Assembly: GCF_900115665.1 (NCBI RefSeq)
Contig: NZ_FOXH01000001.1
Span: 1-64,000 of the forward strand
Direction of reading: 5' to 3'
Source: Pseudarcicella hirudinis
GTDB lineage: Bacteria > Bacteroidota > Bacteroidia > Cytophagales > Spirosomataceae
DNA length: 64,000 nucleotides
Part shown: positions 52,974 to 61,000 of the stretch, piece after piece
Numbering within the stretch: position 1 is the first letter of the stretch
Layout of the letters: each line of letters starts with the position of its first letter
The notes under the pieces: model-generated
Database searches by the model: none
The model's input: only the letters and a program-made list of their open reading frames with translations
What the model was told of the DNA's origin: nothing
Program-made: the position numbers and the translations under genes

Positions 52974-53015
52974 TTTTCCGGTAAACAAAAATACCTGATT
53001 ACCTCCTGCCTGTGA

Positions 53016-53045
53016 AGAAGGGTTTTTTCGGAAGCCCTTCTGTTT
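53016..53045 (+). terminator. Weak intrinsic terminator between SusD and the SGNH gene
   Basis: AGAAGGG/CCCTTCT with a T-rich 12-base loop is followed by GTTTT. It may reduce read-through into the accessory genes. It also overlaps the alternative GTG start at 53012, arguing against that start. Confidence 0.55.
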
Positions 53046-53083
53046 TCCGAAAAGAGAAAGGGTATTTTACAAATGAATTAACT

Positions 53084-53797
53084 ATGCTTCGTCGAAAATT
53101 TTTACAAACTTCTCTGGCTATTCCGATCGCCTTGAAAAAACCTGTAAAAGTTACAGGAATGACAGAAACAATTGAGGTTATTAATGCGGGAGTCGGAGGA
53201 AATAATACAATTGATTTATTGAACAGAATTGAGAAAGATTGTATGGCCCATCACCCCGATCTTACGATTCTGATGATTGGAACAAATGACATGAACAGCC
53301 GGAAATATATTCCTTTGGCTGAATATGAAACTAATCTTCGGAAAATCATCGGAATAATAAAGCAATCGGGCAGCCGTATTTTACTCATGACGATTTTACC
53401 AGTTTATGAGCCCTATCTTTTTAAAAGGCATAACCCTGATTTTTACCAACCGGAAGGGCATTTTCAAAGAAAGGCTAAAGTCAATGAATTAATCAGAAAA
53501 CTGGCTCTGGAATACGATCTTCAATTCCTTGATATTCACCAGGTTTTTCAGAAAATCGGGAATGTCGGACTGAGTCCTGACAGTCTGATTAAAAATGAGG
53601 CAAATAGCCAGAGTACCGATGGTGTTCATCCGACTGCACAGGGATATAAAGTAATTGCCACAGCAGTTTATGCTTATCTGTCAGATAAATTTAAGTCGGG
53701 GAAAATCGTTTGTTTTGGTGACAGCATCACCATAGGAGACGGGAAAGCGGAGGGGGAGAATTACCCGGCTTATCTGAAAAAAATGCTGAATAACTAA
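53084..53797 (+). CDS. SGNH/GDSL hydrolase with the GDS block at the C-terminus
   Basis: A 237-residue protein from the ATG at 53084. The N-terminus LRRKFLQTSLAIP is a Tat-like or export signal. SGNH blocks run in a changed order: the Gly block (INAGVGGNNTIDLL, 33-46), the Asn block GTND (66-69), the Asp-His block DGVHP (179-183), and only then CFGDSITIGDGKA with Ser214 (210-223), ending NYPAYLKKMLNN. In normal members the GDS block comes first and is followed by exactly this NYPAYL segment. The pattern is that of a circular permutation. All four catalytic residues are present, so it could be active, perhaps as an acetyl esterase on the locus substrate. It follows SusD. Confidence 0.85.
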   Translation: MLRRKFLQTSLAIPIALKKPVKVTGMTETIEVINAGVGGNNTIDLLNRIEKDCMAHHPDLTILMIGTNDMNSRKYIPLAEYETNLRKIIGIIKQSGSRILLMTILPVYEPYLFKRHNPDFYQPEGHFQRKAKVNELIRKLALEYDLQFLDIHQVFQKIGNVGLSPDSLIKNEANSQSTDGVHPTAQGYKVIATAVYAYLSDKFKSGKIVCFGDSITIGDGKAEGENYPAYLKKMLNN

Positions 53798-53899
53798 GGA
53801 CCTGAAATTTTATGCTAATGTATTAATTGAATTATTTACAGGAAATACAATCCGGAAATGCCTTTTGGAATATTTCCGGAATTTTGAACCATTCAGACT

Positions 53900-55912
53900 A
53901 TGAAGAAAACCGCATTATTTTTTATTTTATTTGTCAATACCTTGACATTATCTGCTCAAAAAGCTGAAACAGAAGTGGATATTTGTGTATATGGAGGAAA
54001 TGCAGCCGGAGTAATTACAGCTTATACTGCTCAGAAAGCAGGAAAATCTGTGATTTTAATTGAGCCGGGCAACCACCTGGGAGGACTTACCACCGGGGGG
54101 CTGGGTTATACCGATATCGGGAATAAATTTGCGATAACGGGCATAGCAAGAGACTTTTACAGAAGGATTGGTAAACATTATGGCAAGTTTGAACAATGGA
54201 TTTTTGAACCTCATGTGGCTGAGCATATTTTATTGGATTATATTAAGAGAGCTCAGGTAAAGGTTTTGTATGGGCATAGGTTAAATTCCCTGAAAAAACA
54301 AGGGAAAGTCATTCAGGAAATTACCCTTGAAAACAGTAAAAATCCTTCAATGACGACTAACCGGAAGATCAAAGCAAAAATGTTCATTGATTGTACTTAT
54401 GAAGGAGACTTAATGGCAAAAGCTAAAGTAAGTTATACGGTTGGGAGAGAAGATAATCAAACCTTTCATGAAACCTATAATGGCGTACAATTGATGGAAA
54501 AGCATCAGTTTCCGGATGGAATTGATCCTTATAAAATTGAAGGGAAACCGGAAAGCGGTCTGGTCTGGGGAGTTTCAGATGAAAAACTTTTACCTGCCGG
54601 AACCGGGAATAAAAATGTACAGGCTTATAATTTCAGAATATGCCTGACAAAAGATGTTTCTAATCAGATACCGATTGGTAAACCTGAAGGTTATGATTCA
54701 ACTAAATATGAATTATTACTAAGGGTTTTTAACAAAATGAAACCCAAAAATCTCGCTCAGTATTTGAAATTTGATTTTATGCCGAATCAAAAGACTGACA
54801 TCAATAATAACGGCCCGTTTTCAACGGATATGATCGGAATGAATTATGAATTCCCTGAAGCTGATTATCAGCAAAGGGCAGAAATTCAGAAAAATCATGA
54901 ATTATACATCAAAGGCTTACTGTATTTTATCGGAAACGATGCCAGAATTGAAGAACATTTGAGAAAGGAAATGAAAAGCTACGGTTATCCGAAAGATGAA
55001 TACACTGACAATGGAAACTGGTCTCCCCAAATGTATGTAAGAGAAGCCCGAAGAATGGTAGGAGCTTATGTGATGACCCAGGCCAATTGTCAGGGAAAAG
55101 AAGTGGTTACCGACGGTGTTGGAATGGCTGCCTACACGATGGATTCTCATAATTGTCAGAGACTTGTTATTGAGAAAAATGGGGTGAAAATGGTCAAAAA
55201 TGAAGGTGATGTGCAGGTAGGTGGATTTCCTCCATATCCGATTTCGTATCGTTCTTTAATTCCCAAAGCCTCTGAAGTTTCAAATTTGCTGGTTCCGGTT
55301 TGTATGTCTGCTTCACATATTGCATATGGTTCTATTCGGATGGAACCTGTTTTTATGGTACTGGGCCAATCTTCTGCCTTAGCAGCAAGTCTGGCTATTG
55401 ACCATCATACCTCTGTTCAGGAAATAGAAATAGGGAAGCTGCAAAAAATGTTAAAAACCGATCCTTTATCCGATGGAAGTATTGCAGAAATTTTGGTAGA
55501 TGATGCAAATACCGGAAATGTAAAACTGATCGGAAGCTGGGAAAAGGAAACCACCAATCGCGGAGCTTATGGTTCTTCGATGCTTTCAGATGAAAGTAAG
55601 GGGAAAGAAGAGAAATCGGTCCGTTTTATTCCGGAAATTGTCAAAAACGGAAAATATCAGGTATATGTTTATGTTCCTAAAGTTCAGCAATCCACCTCAA
55701 AAACATTAGTAACCGTATTTGACGGGAAAGGCATGAATGAAGTTAATATCGACCATGCCAAACTGGTTGTTGAAGGGCAGACTTCCGGTGAATGGGTTGG
55801 TTTGGGGGCTTATACATTTCCTAAAGGTAATCAGAGTTTTGTAGAAATTTCCAATAAATCAGCAGATGGGAAAGTGGTGGCAGACGCAGTTTTGTTTGTT
55901 CCTGCCGAATAG
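53900..55912 (+). CDS. Secreted FAD-dependent oxidoreductase with golvesin-like C-terminal domain
   Basis: A 670-residue protein with a signal peptide (residues 1-20, LSAQ). DICVYGGNAAGVITAYTAQKAGKSVILIEPGNHLGG is the FAD-binding beta-alpha-beta motif, and GLTTGGLGYTDIG the following loop of the FAD_oxidored (pfam12831) group. That domain runs to about residue 525. The last 130 residues are a beta-sandwich of the golvesin/xanthan-lyase type (GKYQVYVYVPKV, ADAVLFVPA). Similar proteins are frequent in SusCD loci, where the FAD domain's substrate remains unproven. Last gene of the locus, with a strong terminator after it. Confidence 0.9.
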   Translation: MKKTALFFILFVNTLTLSAQKAETEVDICVYGGNAAGVITAYTAQKAGKSVILIEPGNHLGGLTTGGLGYTDIGNKFAITGIARDFYRRIGKHYGKFEQWIFEPHVAEHILLDYIKRAQVKVLYGHRLNSLKKQGKVIQEITLENSKNPSMTTNRKIKAKMFIDCTYEGDLMAKAKVSYTVGREDNQTFHETYNGVQLMEKHQFPDGIDPYKIEGKPESGLVWGVSDEKLLPAGTGNKNVQAYNFRICLTKDVSNQIPIGKPEGYDSTKYELLLRVFNKMKPKNLAQYLKFDFMPNQKTDINNNGPFSTDMIGMNYEFPEADYQQRAEIQKNHELYIKGLLYFIGNDARIEEHLRKEMKSYGYPKDEYTDNGNWSPQMYVREARRMVGAYVMTQANCQGKEVVTDGVGMAAYTMDSHNCQRLVIEKNGVKMVKNEGDVQVGGFPPYPISYRSLIPKASEVSNLLVPVCMSASHIAYGSIRMEPVFMVLGQSSALAASLAIDHHTSVQEIEIGKLQKMLKTDPLSDGSIAEILVDDANTGNVKLIGSWEKETTNRGAYGSSMLSDESKGKEEKSVRFIPEIVKNGKYQVYVYVPKVQQSTSKTLVTVFDGKGMNEVNIDHAKLVVEGQTSGEWVGLGAYTFPKGNQSFVEISNKSADGKVVADAVLFVPAE

Positions 55913-55930
55913 TTTAACCAGAAATGTAAA

Positions 55931-55970
55931 CAGAGAAGCCTGAGACAGGTCTCAGGCTTCTCTGTTTTTT
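55931..55970 (+). terminator. Intrinsic terminator ending the SusCD locus
   Basis: A perfect 15-bp stem CAGAGAAGCCTGAGA/TCTCAGGCTTCTCTG with a CAGG loop is followed by six T residues. It shares GAAGCCTGAGA with the terminator at 45989. Confidence 0.9.
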
Positions 55971-55980
55971 AAGCAGTAAA

Positions 55981-57045
55981 TTAATGTACTAATTTCTTTT
56001 CAATCAGAAAATCAGCCAGTGTTTTAGCATATAATTGTGCCCCTTCTTCACTGAAATGGCAGATATCACAAAAGTAATTTTGGTTGCCCTGAATAATTTT
56101 CTGAATATCAAGATAGTAGAGCTCTGGATATTGCTGCACAAGTTTCCTGATAATGAGATTATGCGCTTCAATTCCTTTGCGGATATTTTCCGGTTTTCCC
56201 CATATATTGATAGAACAGGAATATTTGCAGTCGGCATAGTACTTTTTATCCTCTTGTCCTCCTGTTAACTGATAATCCGGAGGAAGGTAATAAGCATAAC
56301 TCATCAATAATAAAGGTTCATGATACTGCTTTGATAAACTGATGATACCCGATAGATTACGTTCATAAGATTTTGCCGTTTTAATATCAGAACCATATTT
56401 TAAGAGTGTTTTATCCCTGACATCTCCGATGCTCAGAAACGTTTTTTTATGAATAACATTATCCACTTTGCTCAGGATATAATCAAAAACATAGGGAATA
56501 ACCGTAAAATTCAGTTCAGGATGTTTTTGAATTCTGTAAATCTGATCGTACCACTTAAAATGAGAGTAATCCGGTTTAAATTCCACAGGACTGATATTAT
56601 TGGCTCTGTTTTCATTGATGGCTTCATAGTATAAAACCAGATCAAAAGAATAACCTTTTTCGTGAAGTATCCGGTATTTTATATCATTGTCGAGAGAAGT
56701 ATGTCCGGGAAATGCTACGTTAAATATGCGTATTTTATCAGTTTTCAATCTTTTGGAAAGAGAATCTTTTAACCTTTTTTCCATTCCGGACCAGTCCGGG
56801 CTGACTACAGAGCCTCCCAGAATTAAGATATCCTGATAATCATCATGTTGCGTAATACTCTCCCCCCGGATTTGTTTGAATGAGTCTCCGTATTCCCTTG
56901 CAAATAATACCTCTTTTGGCATCAGGAAAGGAAAGCCATTTAAGGCTAAAACTAAACGGAAAGCTAATTCAGTAAACAGCAGAAAAATAATAATCGTAAT
57001 AAATGAGAAAATCAGATTCTTGTAATTTTTAGAATGACCAGGCAT
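55981..57045 (-). CDS. Membrane-anchored SGNH-like hydrolase
   Basis: A 354-residue protein with one N-terminal membrane helix (about 11-33), the rest extracytoplasmic. DILILGGSVVSPD resembles SGNH block I with Gly-Gly-Ser instead of Gly-Asp-Ser, IFNVAFPGHTSLDN is the Gly block, and CDICHFSEEGAQLYAKTLADFL carries the Asp and His of the last block. It looks like the family of envelope or capsule acyl-modifying SGNH proteins. Oriented toward the FAD gene terminator, so it is independent of the Sus locus. Confidence 0.75.
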   Translation of the reverse strand: MPGHSKNYKNLIFSFITIIIFLLFTELAFRLVLALNGFPFLMPKEVLFAREYGDSFKQIRGESITQHDDYQDILILGGSVVSPDWSGMEKRLKDSLSKRLKTDKIRIFNVAFPGHTSLDNDIKYRILHEKGYSFDLVLYYEAINENRANNISPVEFKPDYSHFKWYDQIYRIQKHPELNFTVIPYVFDYILSKVDNVIHKKTFLSIGDVRDKTLLKYGSDIKTAKSYERNLSGIISLSKQYHEPLLLMSYAYYLPPDYQLTGGQEDKKYYADCKYSCSINIWGKPENIRKGIEAHNLIIRKLVQQYPELYYLDIQKIIQGNQNYFCDICHFSEEGAQLYAKTLADFLIEKKLVH

Positions 57046-57439
57046 TAAGATTTTTTTAAATGTGTTAATTTGGTTCGAGTTAAATTAAACAGATGCAGAA
57101 AAACAGGTTCAGAAAAATAGATAGAAGCGAAGCATAAGTCATGATTGAAACCGATGAATAAACGCTGTCCGATTTTATCTGAAATCTATTATAAGTTGCA
57201 AATTTGGTATAAACACGGGGTAATTGCAACGTTATATAGGTATAAATACAATAATTTTTAGTTAGTGGCGCCGCAGGATTTTTCGGAATACCATTTGGTA
57301 ACTATACGTTTGGTTTGGGTATTAAATTTTACAGATGAATTTCAGATTGTTAATTTTGAACGAAAGAATTCGTATTTAAACTATATTCCTGATAATTCGT
57401 CTGTTATTTTAGAAGACCTTACATTTCACCTGTCGCTTT
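57046..57439. other. Intergenic, 394 bases
   Basis: It separates the minus-strand SGNH-like gene from the two-component operon and so should hold two divergent promoters. Visible elements are GTTGCAA/TTGCAAC (57195-57230), an inverted repeat with 22 bases between arms, and TACATTTC near 57419. A GTG ORF from 57265 is not supported. Confidence 0.4.
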
Positions 57440-58117
57440 ATGAATATACTGCTTATTGAAGATGACCCTAAATTGGCCGGATTTATCCAGAAAGGCTTTC
57501 AAAGTGAGCAAATTTCTCTGGAAATTGCCTACGATGGATTAATCGGTCAGAGAATTCTGGAACAAAAGACTTTTGATGCAGTGATTCTTGATGTGAATCT
57601 TCCCGGAATTAATGGCTTTGATTTATGCAGATTTATCAAAAATAACTGGGCTTATACACCTGTAATGATGCTTACAGCGCTGGGAACATTACAGGATAAA
57701 GTGATGGGATTCCATTCCGGTGCAGACGATTATCTGGCAAAACCTTTTGAATTTGAAGAACTTTTACTGAGGATAAAGGCTTTGGCCCGGCGTAATCAGA
57801 CTTTTGCGAATCGGTCTAAAGTGTTAAAAGTGAGTGATTTGGAGCTGGATACTGATAGCCAGCAGGTTCACCGTGCCGGACAGAGAATTGAGCTTACGAA
57901 AAGAGAATTTGAATTGCTCGAATACCTCATGCTGAATAAGGGAAAGATTGTCAGCCGGATTGATATTCTGGAAAAGGTCTGGAATCTGAATTTTGATACC
58001 AATACAAATGTCATCGATGTATATATCAATTACTTAAGAAGGAAAATAGACAAAGATTCTCCTGAAAAATTATTGCAGACTATTATTGGCAGAGGCTATT
58101 CTTTGAGAGAACCATGA
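57440..58117 (+). CDS. OmpR-type response regulator
   Basis: A 225-residue protein. Receiver domain residues 1-118 with LLIEDDPKLAG, phosphoacceptor Asp51 in LDVNLPG, and Lys in LAKPFEFEELL. DNA-binding winged helix at about 130-222 with ELTKREFELLEYLMLNKGKI and VIDVYINYLRRKID. Its stop overlaps the start of the histidine kinase (ATGA), and the TolC/RND genes follow, so it most likely controls that efflux operon. Confidence 0.95.
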   Translation: MNILLIEDDPKLAGFIQKGFQSEQISLEIAYDGLIGQRILEQKTFDAVILDVNLPGINGFDLCRFIKNNWAYTPVMMLTALGTLQDKVMGFHSGADDYLAKPFEFEELLLRIKALARRNQTFANRSKVLKVSDLELDTDSQQVHRAGQRIELTKREFELLEYLMLNKGKIVSRIDILEKVWNLNFDTNTNVIDVYINYLRRKIDKDSPEKLLQTIIGRGYSLREP

Positions 58118-59484
58118 CTATCAAACAGAAAATAACCATTGCATTTACCCTGATTGTAGCGGCTATTCTGGTGCTGTTTTCTTTTTATGTGTATTACTCT
58201 TACGAAGATTACCGGCAGGATTTGATTTATGAAAGGCTTTTTGCCCGTGCGGAAGCTACCCGTCAGATTTTACAGAATGATTCTGTTTTCAGAAAAGATA
58301 TATTTTTCTCACTCAACGATCAGTATGAAGCTGTTTATGATGAGGGAAATAATCTGGTTGTCTCAACTGCCGAATCGTCAGATTATGTTCCGGAAGATTC
58401 ATTTTTGCAGCTGGTCCGGAGTCAGAAAAAATACAGATTCGAATACCGTAATCCCAAATTTGAATTTAAGAAAGAAGGCGTAGCTTTTGCCTATTTCCAT
58501 AATGGGAAAATCTTTGTTGCCATAGTGACTGCCTACGACCTGAACGGACGGAATATGAGCAATACACTAAGATACTCCTTACTTTTCGGAAATCTGCTGG
58601 CCTTAATTATCATTGGCATAACAGGCTATTTCTTCTCAAAAAAAGCTTTAAGCCCCTTTGACCAGATCATTCACCAGATTGACGGAACGGATGTTTCAGG
58701 TTTTGGTTTCAGGGTAAAATACAGCGATAAAAACGATGAAGCCTCCTGGCTTGCAGCATCTTTTAATCAGTTACTTGAAAAGATTCAGCATTTGGGCGAA
58801 AACCAAAAACATTTCATTTCTTATGCCTCTCATGAGCTGCGGACACCTCTCACAGTTATAAAAGGCGTTTTGCAAACTTCTCTGGCATATGACAGAAAGG
58901 ATGATGAATGGAAAAAAAGTACAGTGGAAGCGATAGGAGAGGTAAACCGGACGATAGATCTGGCAAATAACCTGCTGCTGCTGGCTGAAGTAGAAGGACT
59001 TCATGCCAGTCCGGACAAATCAGATCTTGACCCGATAGAGATGCTGATGGATACCATATCTTATATTAATCATAAATATCCTGAACAATTACTCAATTTT
59101 GAACTCAGTGACAGATTTTCAGGCGATAGTGTACAGGCTGTAATTTCGGGCTTCCCCCATTTACTGAGATCTGCCTTTGTGAATGTGCTGGATAATGCCT
59201 GTAAGTACTCTGATTTTAAACCCGTGGATATTTTTCTTGACAAAGAAGAGGAAAAAATCGTGCTGAAGGTAATAGACAAAGGAATGGGTATTTTACCCTC
59301 TGATATGGAAAATATCTTTCTGCCAATGATGCGGGGGCAAAACAGCCATCATGTAAGGGGGTTCGGCGTTGGACTAACCCTGGTTCAGGAGATTGTTAAA
59401 ATTCATGACGGAAGCATTCACCTTACCTCTGTGCCGCATGAAGGAACTATTGTAACGATTATTCTTCCTCTCAAACATTTCTAA
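58114..59484 (+). CDS. Sensor histidine kinase, partner of the OmpR-type regulator
   Basis: A 456-residue protein starting within the ATGA overlap. TM1 is at about 7-29, a periplasmic sensor of about 120 residues follows, then TM2 at 153-172, a HAMP-like linker, HisKA with FISYASHELRTPL (His240), and a HATPase domain (NVLDNACKYSD, GFGVGLTLVQEIVKIH). The architecture is of the CusS/HprS-like class that responds to metals or envelope signals, though the signal here is unknown. Confidence 0.95.
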   Translation: MTIKQKITIAFTLIVAAILVLFSFYVYYSYEDYRQDLIYERLFARAEATRQILQNDSVFRKDIFFSLNDQYEAVYDEGNNLVVSTAESSDYVPEDSFLQLVRSQKKYRFEYRNPKFEFKKEGVAFAYFHNGKIFVAIVTAYDLNGRNMSNTLRYSLLFGNLLALIIIGITGYFFSKKALSPFDQIIHQIDGTDVSGFGFRVKYSDKNDEASWLAASFNQLLEKIQHLGENQKHFISYASHELRTPLTVIKGVLQTSLAYDRKDDEWKKSTVEAIGEVNRTIDLANNLLLLAEVEGLHASPDKSDLDPIEMLMDTISYINHKYPEQLLNFELSDRFSGDSVQAVISGFPHLLRSAFVNVLDNACKYSDFKPVDIFLDKEEEKIVLKVIDKGMGILPSDMENIFLPMMRGQNSHHVRGFGVGLTLVQEIVKIHDGSIHLTSVPHEGTIVTIILPLKHF

Positions 59485-59562
59485 TCGTATTCTAATCTCT
59501 TTCTTAGCCCTCTCTTAAGTAAGGAAATTAACTTCGGCACAGTATTTAAATCAAGCTGTGTC

Positions 59563-60981
59563 ATGATTCAATCCTGTAAAAGTGTTTTGGCTGTAATAAT
59601 TGCTCTGCTGGCAGTTACGGCAGTCAACGCTCAAAAGATTCCTGAAATATTAAGCCTGGATAACGCAATAGATATTGCGGTTAAATCTTATCCCTCACTT
59701 AAAGCGAAACTCGCAGAAATAGAAGCAGGGAAATCTGAGGCCGAAGCAAGAAAAGTTAATTATGCTCTTCCGGGCATTGCCTGGCAGGCACAGGCACTTT
59801 ATGCTACTTCCAATCAGGTGCGGGGTACATATTATCCGCTGGAAGGAACGGCCATCCCGACTTCAGGTTCGATTAAGACTAATGGTTTTACTTCTGATGC
59901 AGTCTGGAGTAGTTTAAGTTCTGTCCTGGTTAATTACAAACTGGCAAATTTTGGCAGAAAAAAAGCGGAAAAAGATTATGCTGAGGCAGGAATTCAACAG
60001 GCAAATGCAGATTATGAGCGGGAGCTATTTGAACATAAAGTAAAAGTAACGGATGCATATTTGCTGAGTCTGGTATTTGAAGGAGCGGTGAAAGTACAGG
60101 AAAATACTTTGACCAGAACACAGGCATATTATGATGTGGTTATGGCAGGAGCACAGGCCGGACTAAGATCCGGTGTAGATAGTTCTCTGGCAAAGGCAGA
60201 GCTTTCAAAAGCTAATATACTTTTACTGGAAAGCCGCAAAATGGCAAGCCAGCAGAAGATCAGATTGGCTGAGTTACTTGGGTTTGATAATGGTAACTTT
60301 CAGTTGGCCGGAGAAAAGTTTAATGAAGCATTGCCCGAAGTGTCGTCAGAAGAAAGTCCATCATGGCAAAGTACAAATCCTATTCTGAAATTTTACCAGA
60401 AACAGGTTGATTTCAGTCTTGCAAAAGCCCGTATAATCTCAAAATCTTCAATGCCTTCTATCATGGCAGTTGGCGCTGCCTGGGCAAAAGGTTCAGGAAT
60501 TAATGACAGGACTGATGCAGATGGCAATTTTATTTATAATTCATCCTTATCCGGTCTGGGATTCAGAGCTTATGATTACATGCTTGGTTTTACCACACTC
60601 TGGAAAATATCGGATATTTTCAGAACAAAGCATGAATTTAAGGCCCAGCAGTTCAGAACTAAAAGTTATCAGGAACAATATAATCAGAATCTGCTCCGGT
60701 TGAAAGGCCAGCAGGAAGATGCCGGTCTTCAATACCGGCAGGCTCTGGAGATTGTCCGGCAGACGCCTTTGCAACTGAATGCTGCACAATCGGCCTACAA
60801 TCAGGCAGATTCACGTTATCAGGCAGGTTTATCGAACATTTTTGAGCTTACACAGGCTGTGACAGTATTGAATCGGGCAGAAATAGATCAGGTAATTGCC
60901 AGAAATAATGTATGGCGGGCTGCATTGCTCAAATCTGCGGCAAAAGGGGATTTGTCAGATTTTCTTAATCAGATAAAATAG
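59563..60981 (+). CDS. TolC family outer-membrane channel (third RND system)
   Basis: A 472-residue protein. Signal peptide ends near VNAQ (residue 24). LSLDNAIDIAVKSYPSLKAKLAEIEAGKSEAEARKV opens the first repeat, and the closing repeat has LQYRQALEIVRQTPLQL and NIFELTQAVTVLNRAEIDQVIARN. It lies 78 bases after the kinase and 19 before the pump, all one direction. Here the channel precedes the pump, and no adaptor is seen before the window ends. Confidence 0.92.
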   Translation: MIQSCKSVLAVIIALLAVTAVNAQKIPEILSLDNAIDIAVKSYPSLKAKLAEIEAGKSEAEARKVNYALPGIAWQAQALYATSNQVRGTYYPLEGTAIPTSGSIKTNGFTSDAVWSSLSSVLVNYKLANFGRKKAEKDYAEAGIQQANADYERELFEHKVKVTDAYLLSLVFEGAVKVQENTLTRTQAYYDVVMAGAQAGLRSGVDSSLAKAELSKANILLLESRKMASQQKIRLAELLGFDNGNFQLAGEKFNEALPEVSSEESPSWQSTNPILKFYQKQVDFSLAKARIISKSSMPSIMAVGAAWAKGSGINDRTDADGNFIYNSSLSGLGFRAYDYMLGFTTLWKISDIFRTKHEFKAQQFRTKSYQEQYNQNLLRLKGQQEDAGLQYRQALEIVRQTPLQLNAAQSAYNQADSRYQAGLSNIFELTQAVTVLNRAEIDQVIARNNVWRAALLKSAAKGDLSDFLNQIK

Positions 60982-61000
60982 TCTAAAGAACTTAATCATC

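Noticed and set aside
53012-53083. GTG start for the SGNH protein
   Set aside because: It lies inside a terminator-like hairpin and the added residues have no conserved sequence; the ATG at 53084 begins with an export-like signal.
55981-57045. Inclusion of the membrane-anchored SGNH-like gene in the SusCD locus
   Set aside because: It is on the opposite strand beyond a strong terminator, so no operon link is supported.
57265-57459. 64-residue ORF upstream of the response regulator
   Set aside because: GTG start, overlaps the regulator start and has no recognisable motif; probably chance.
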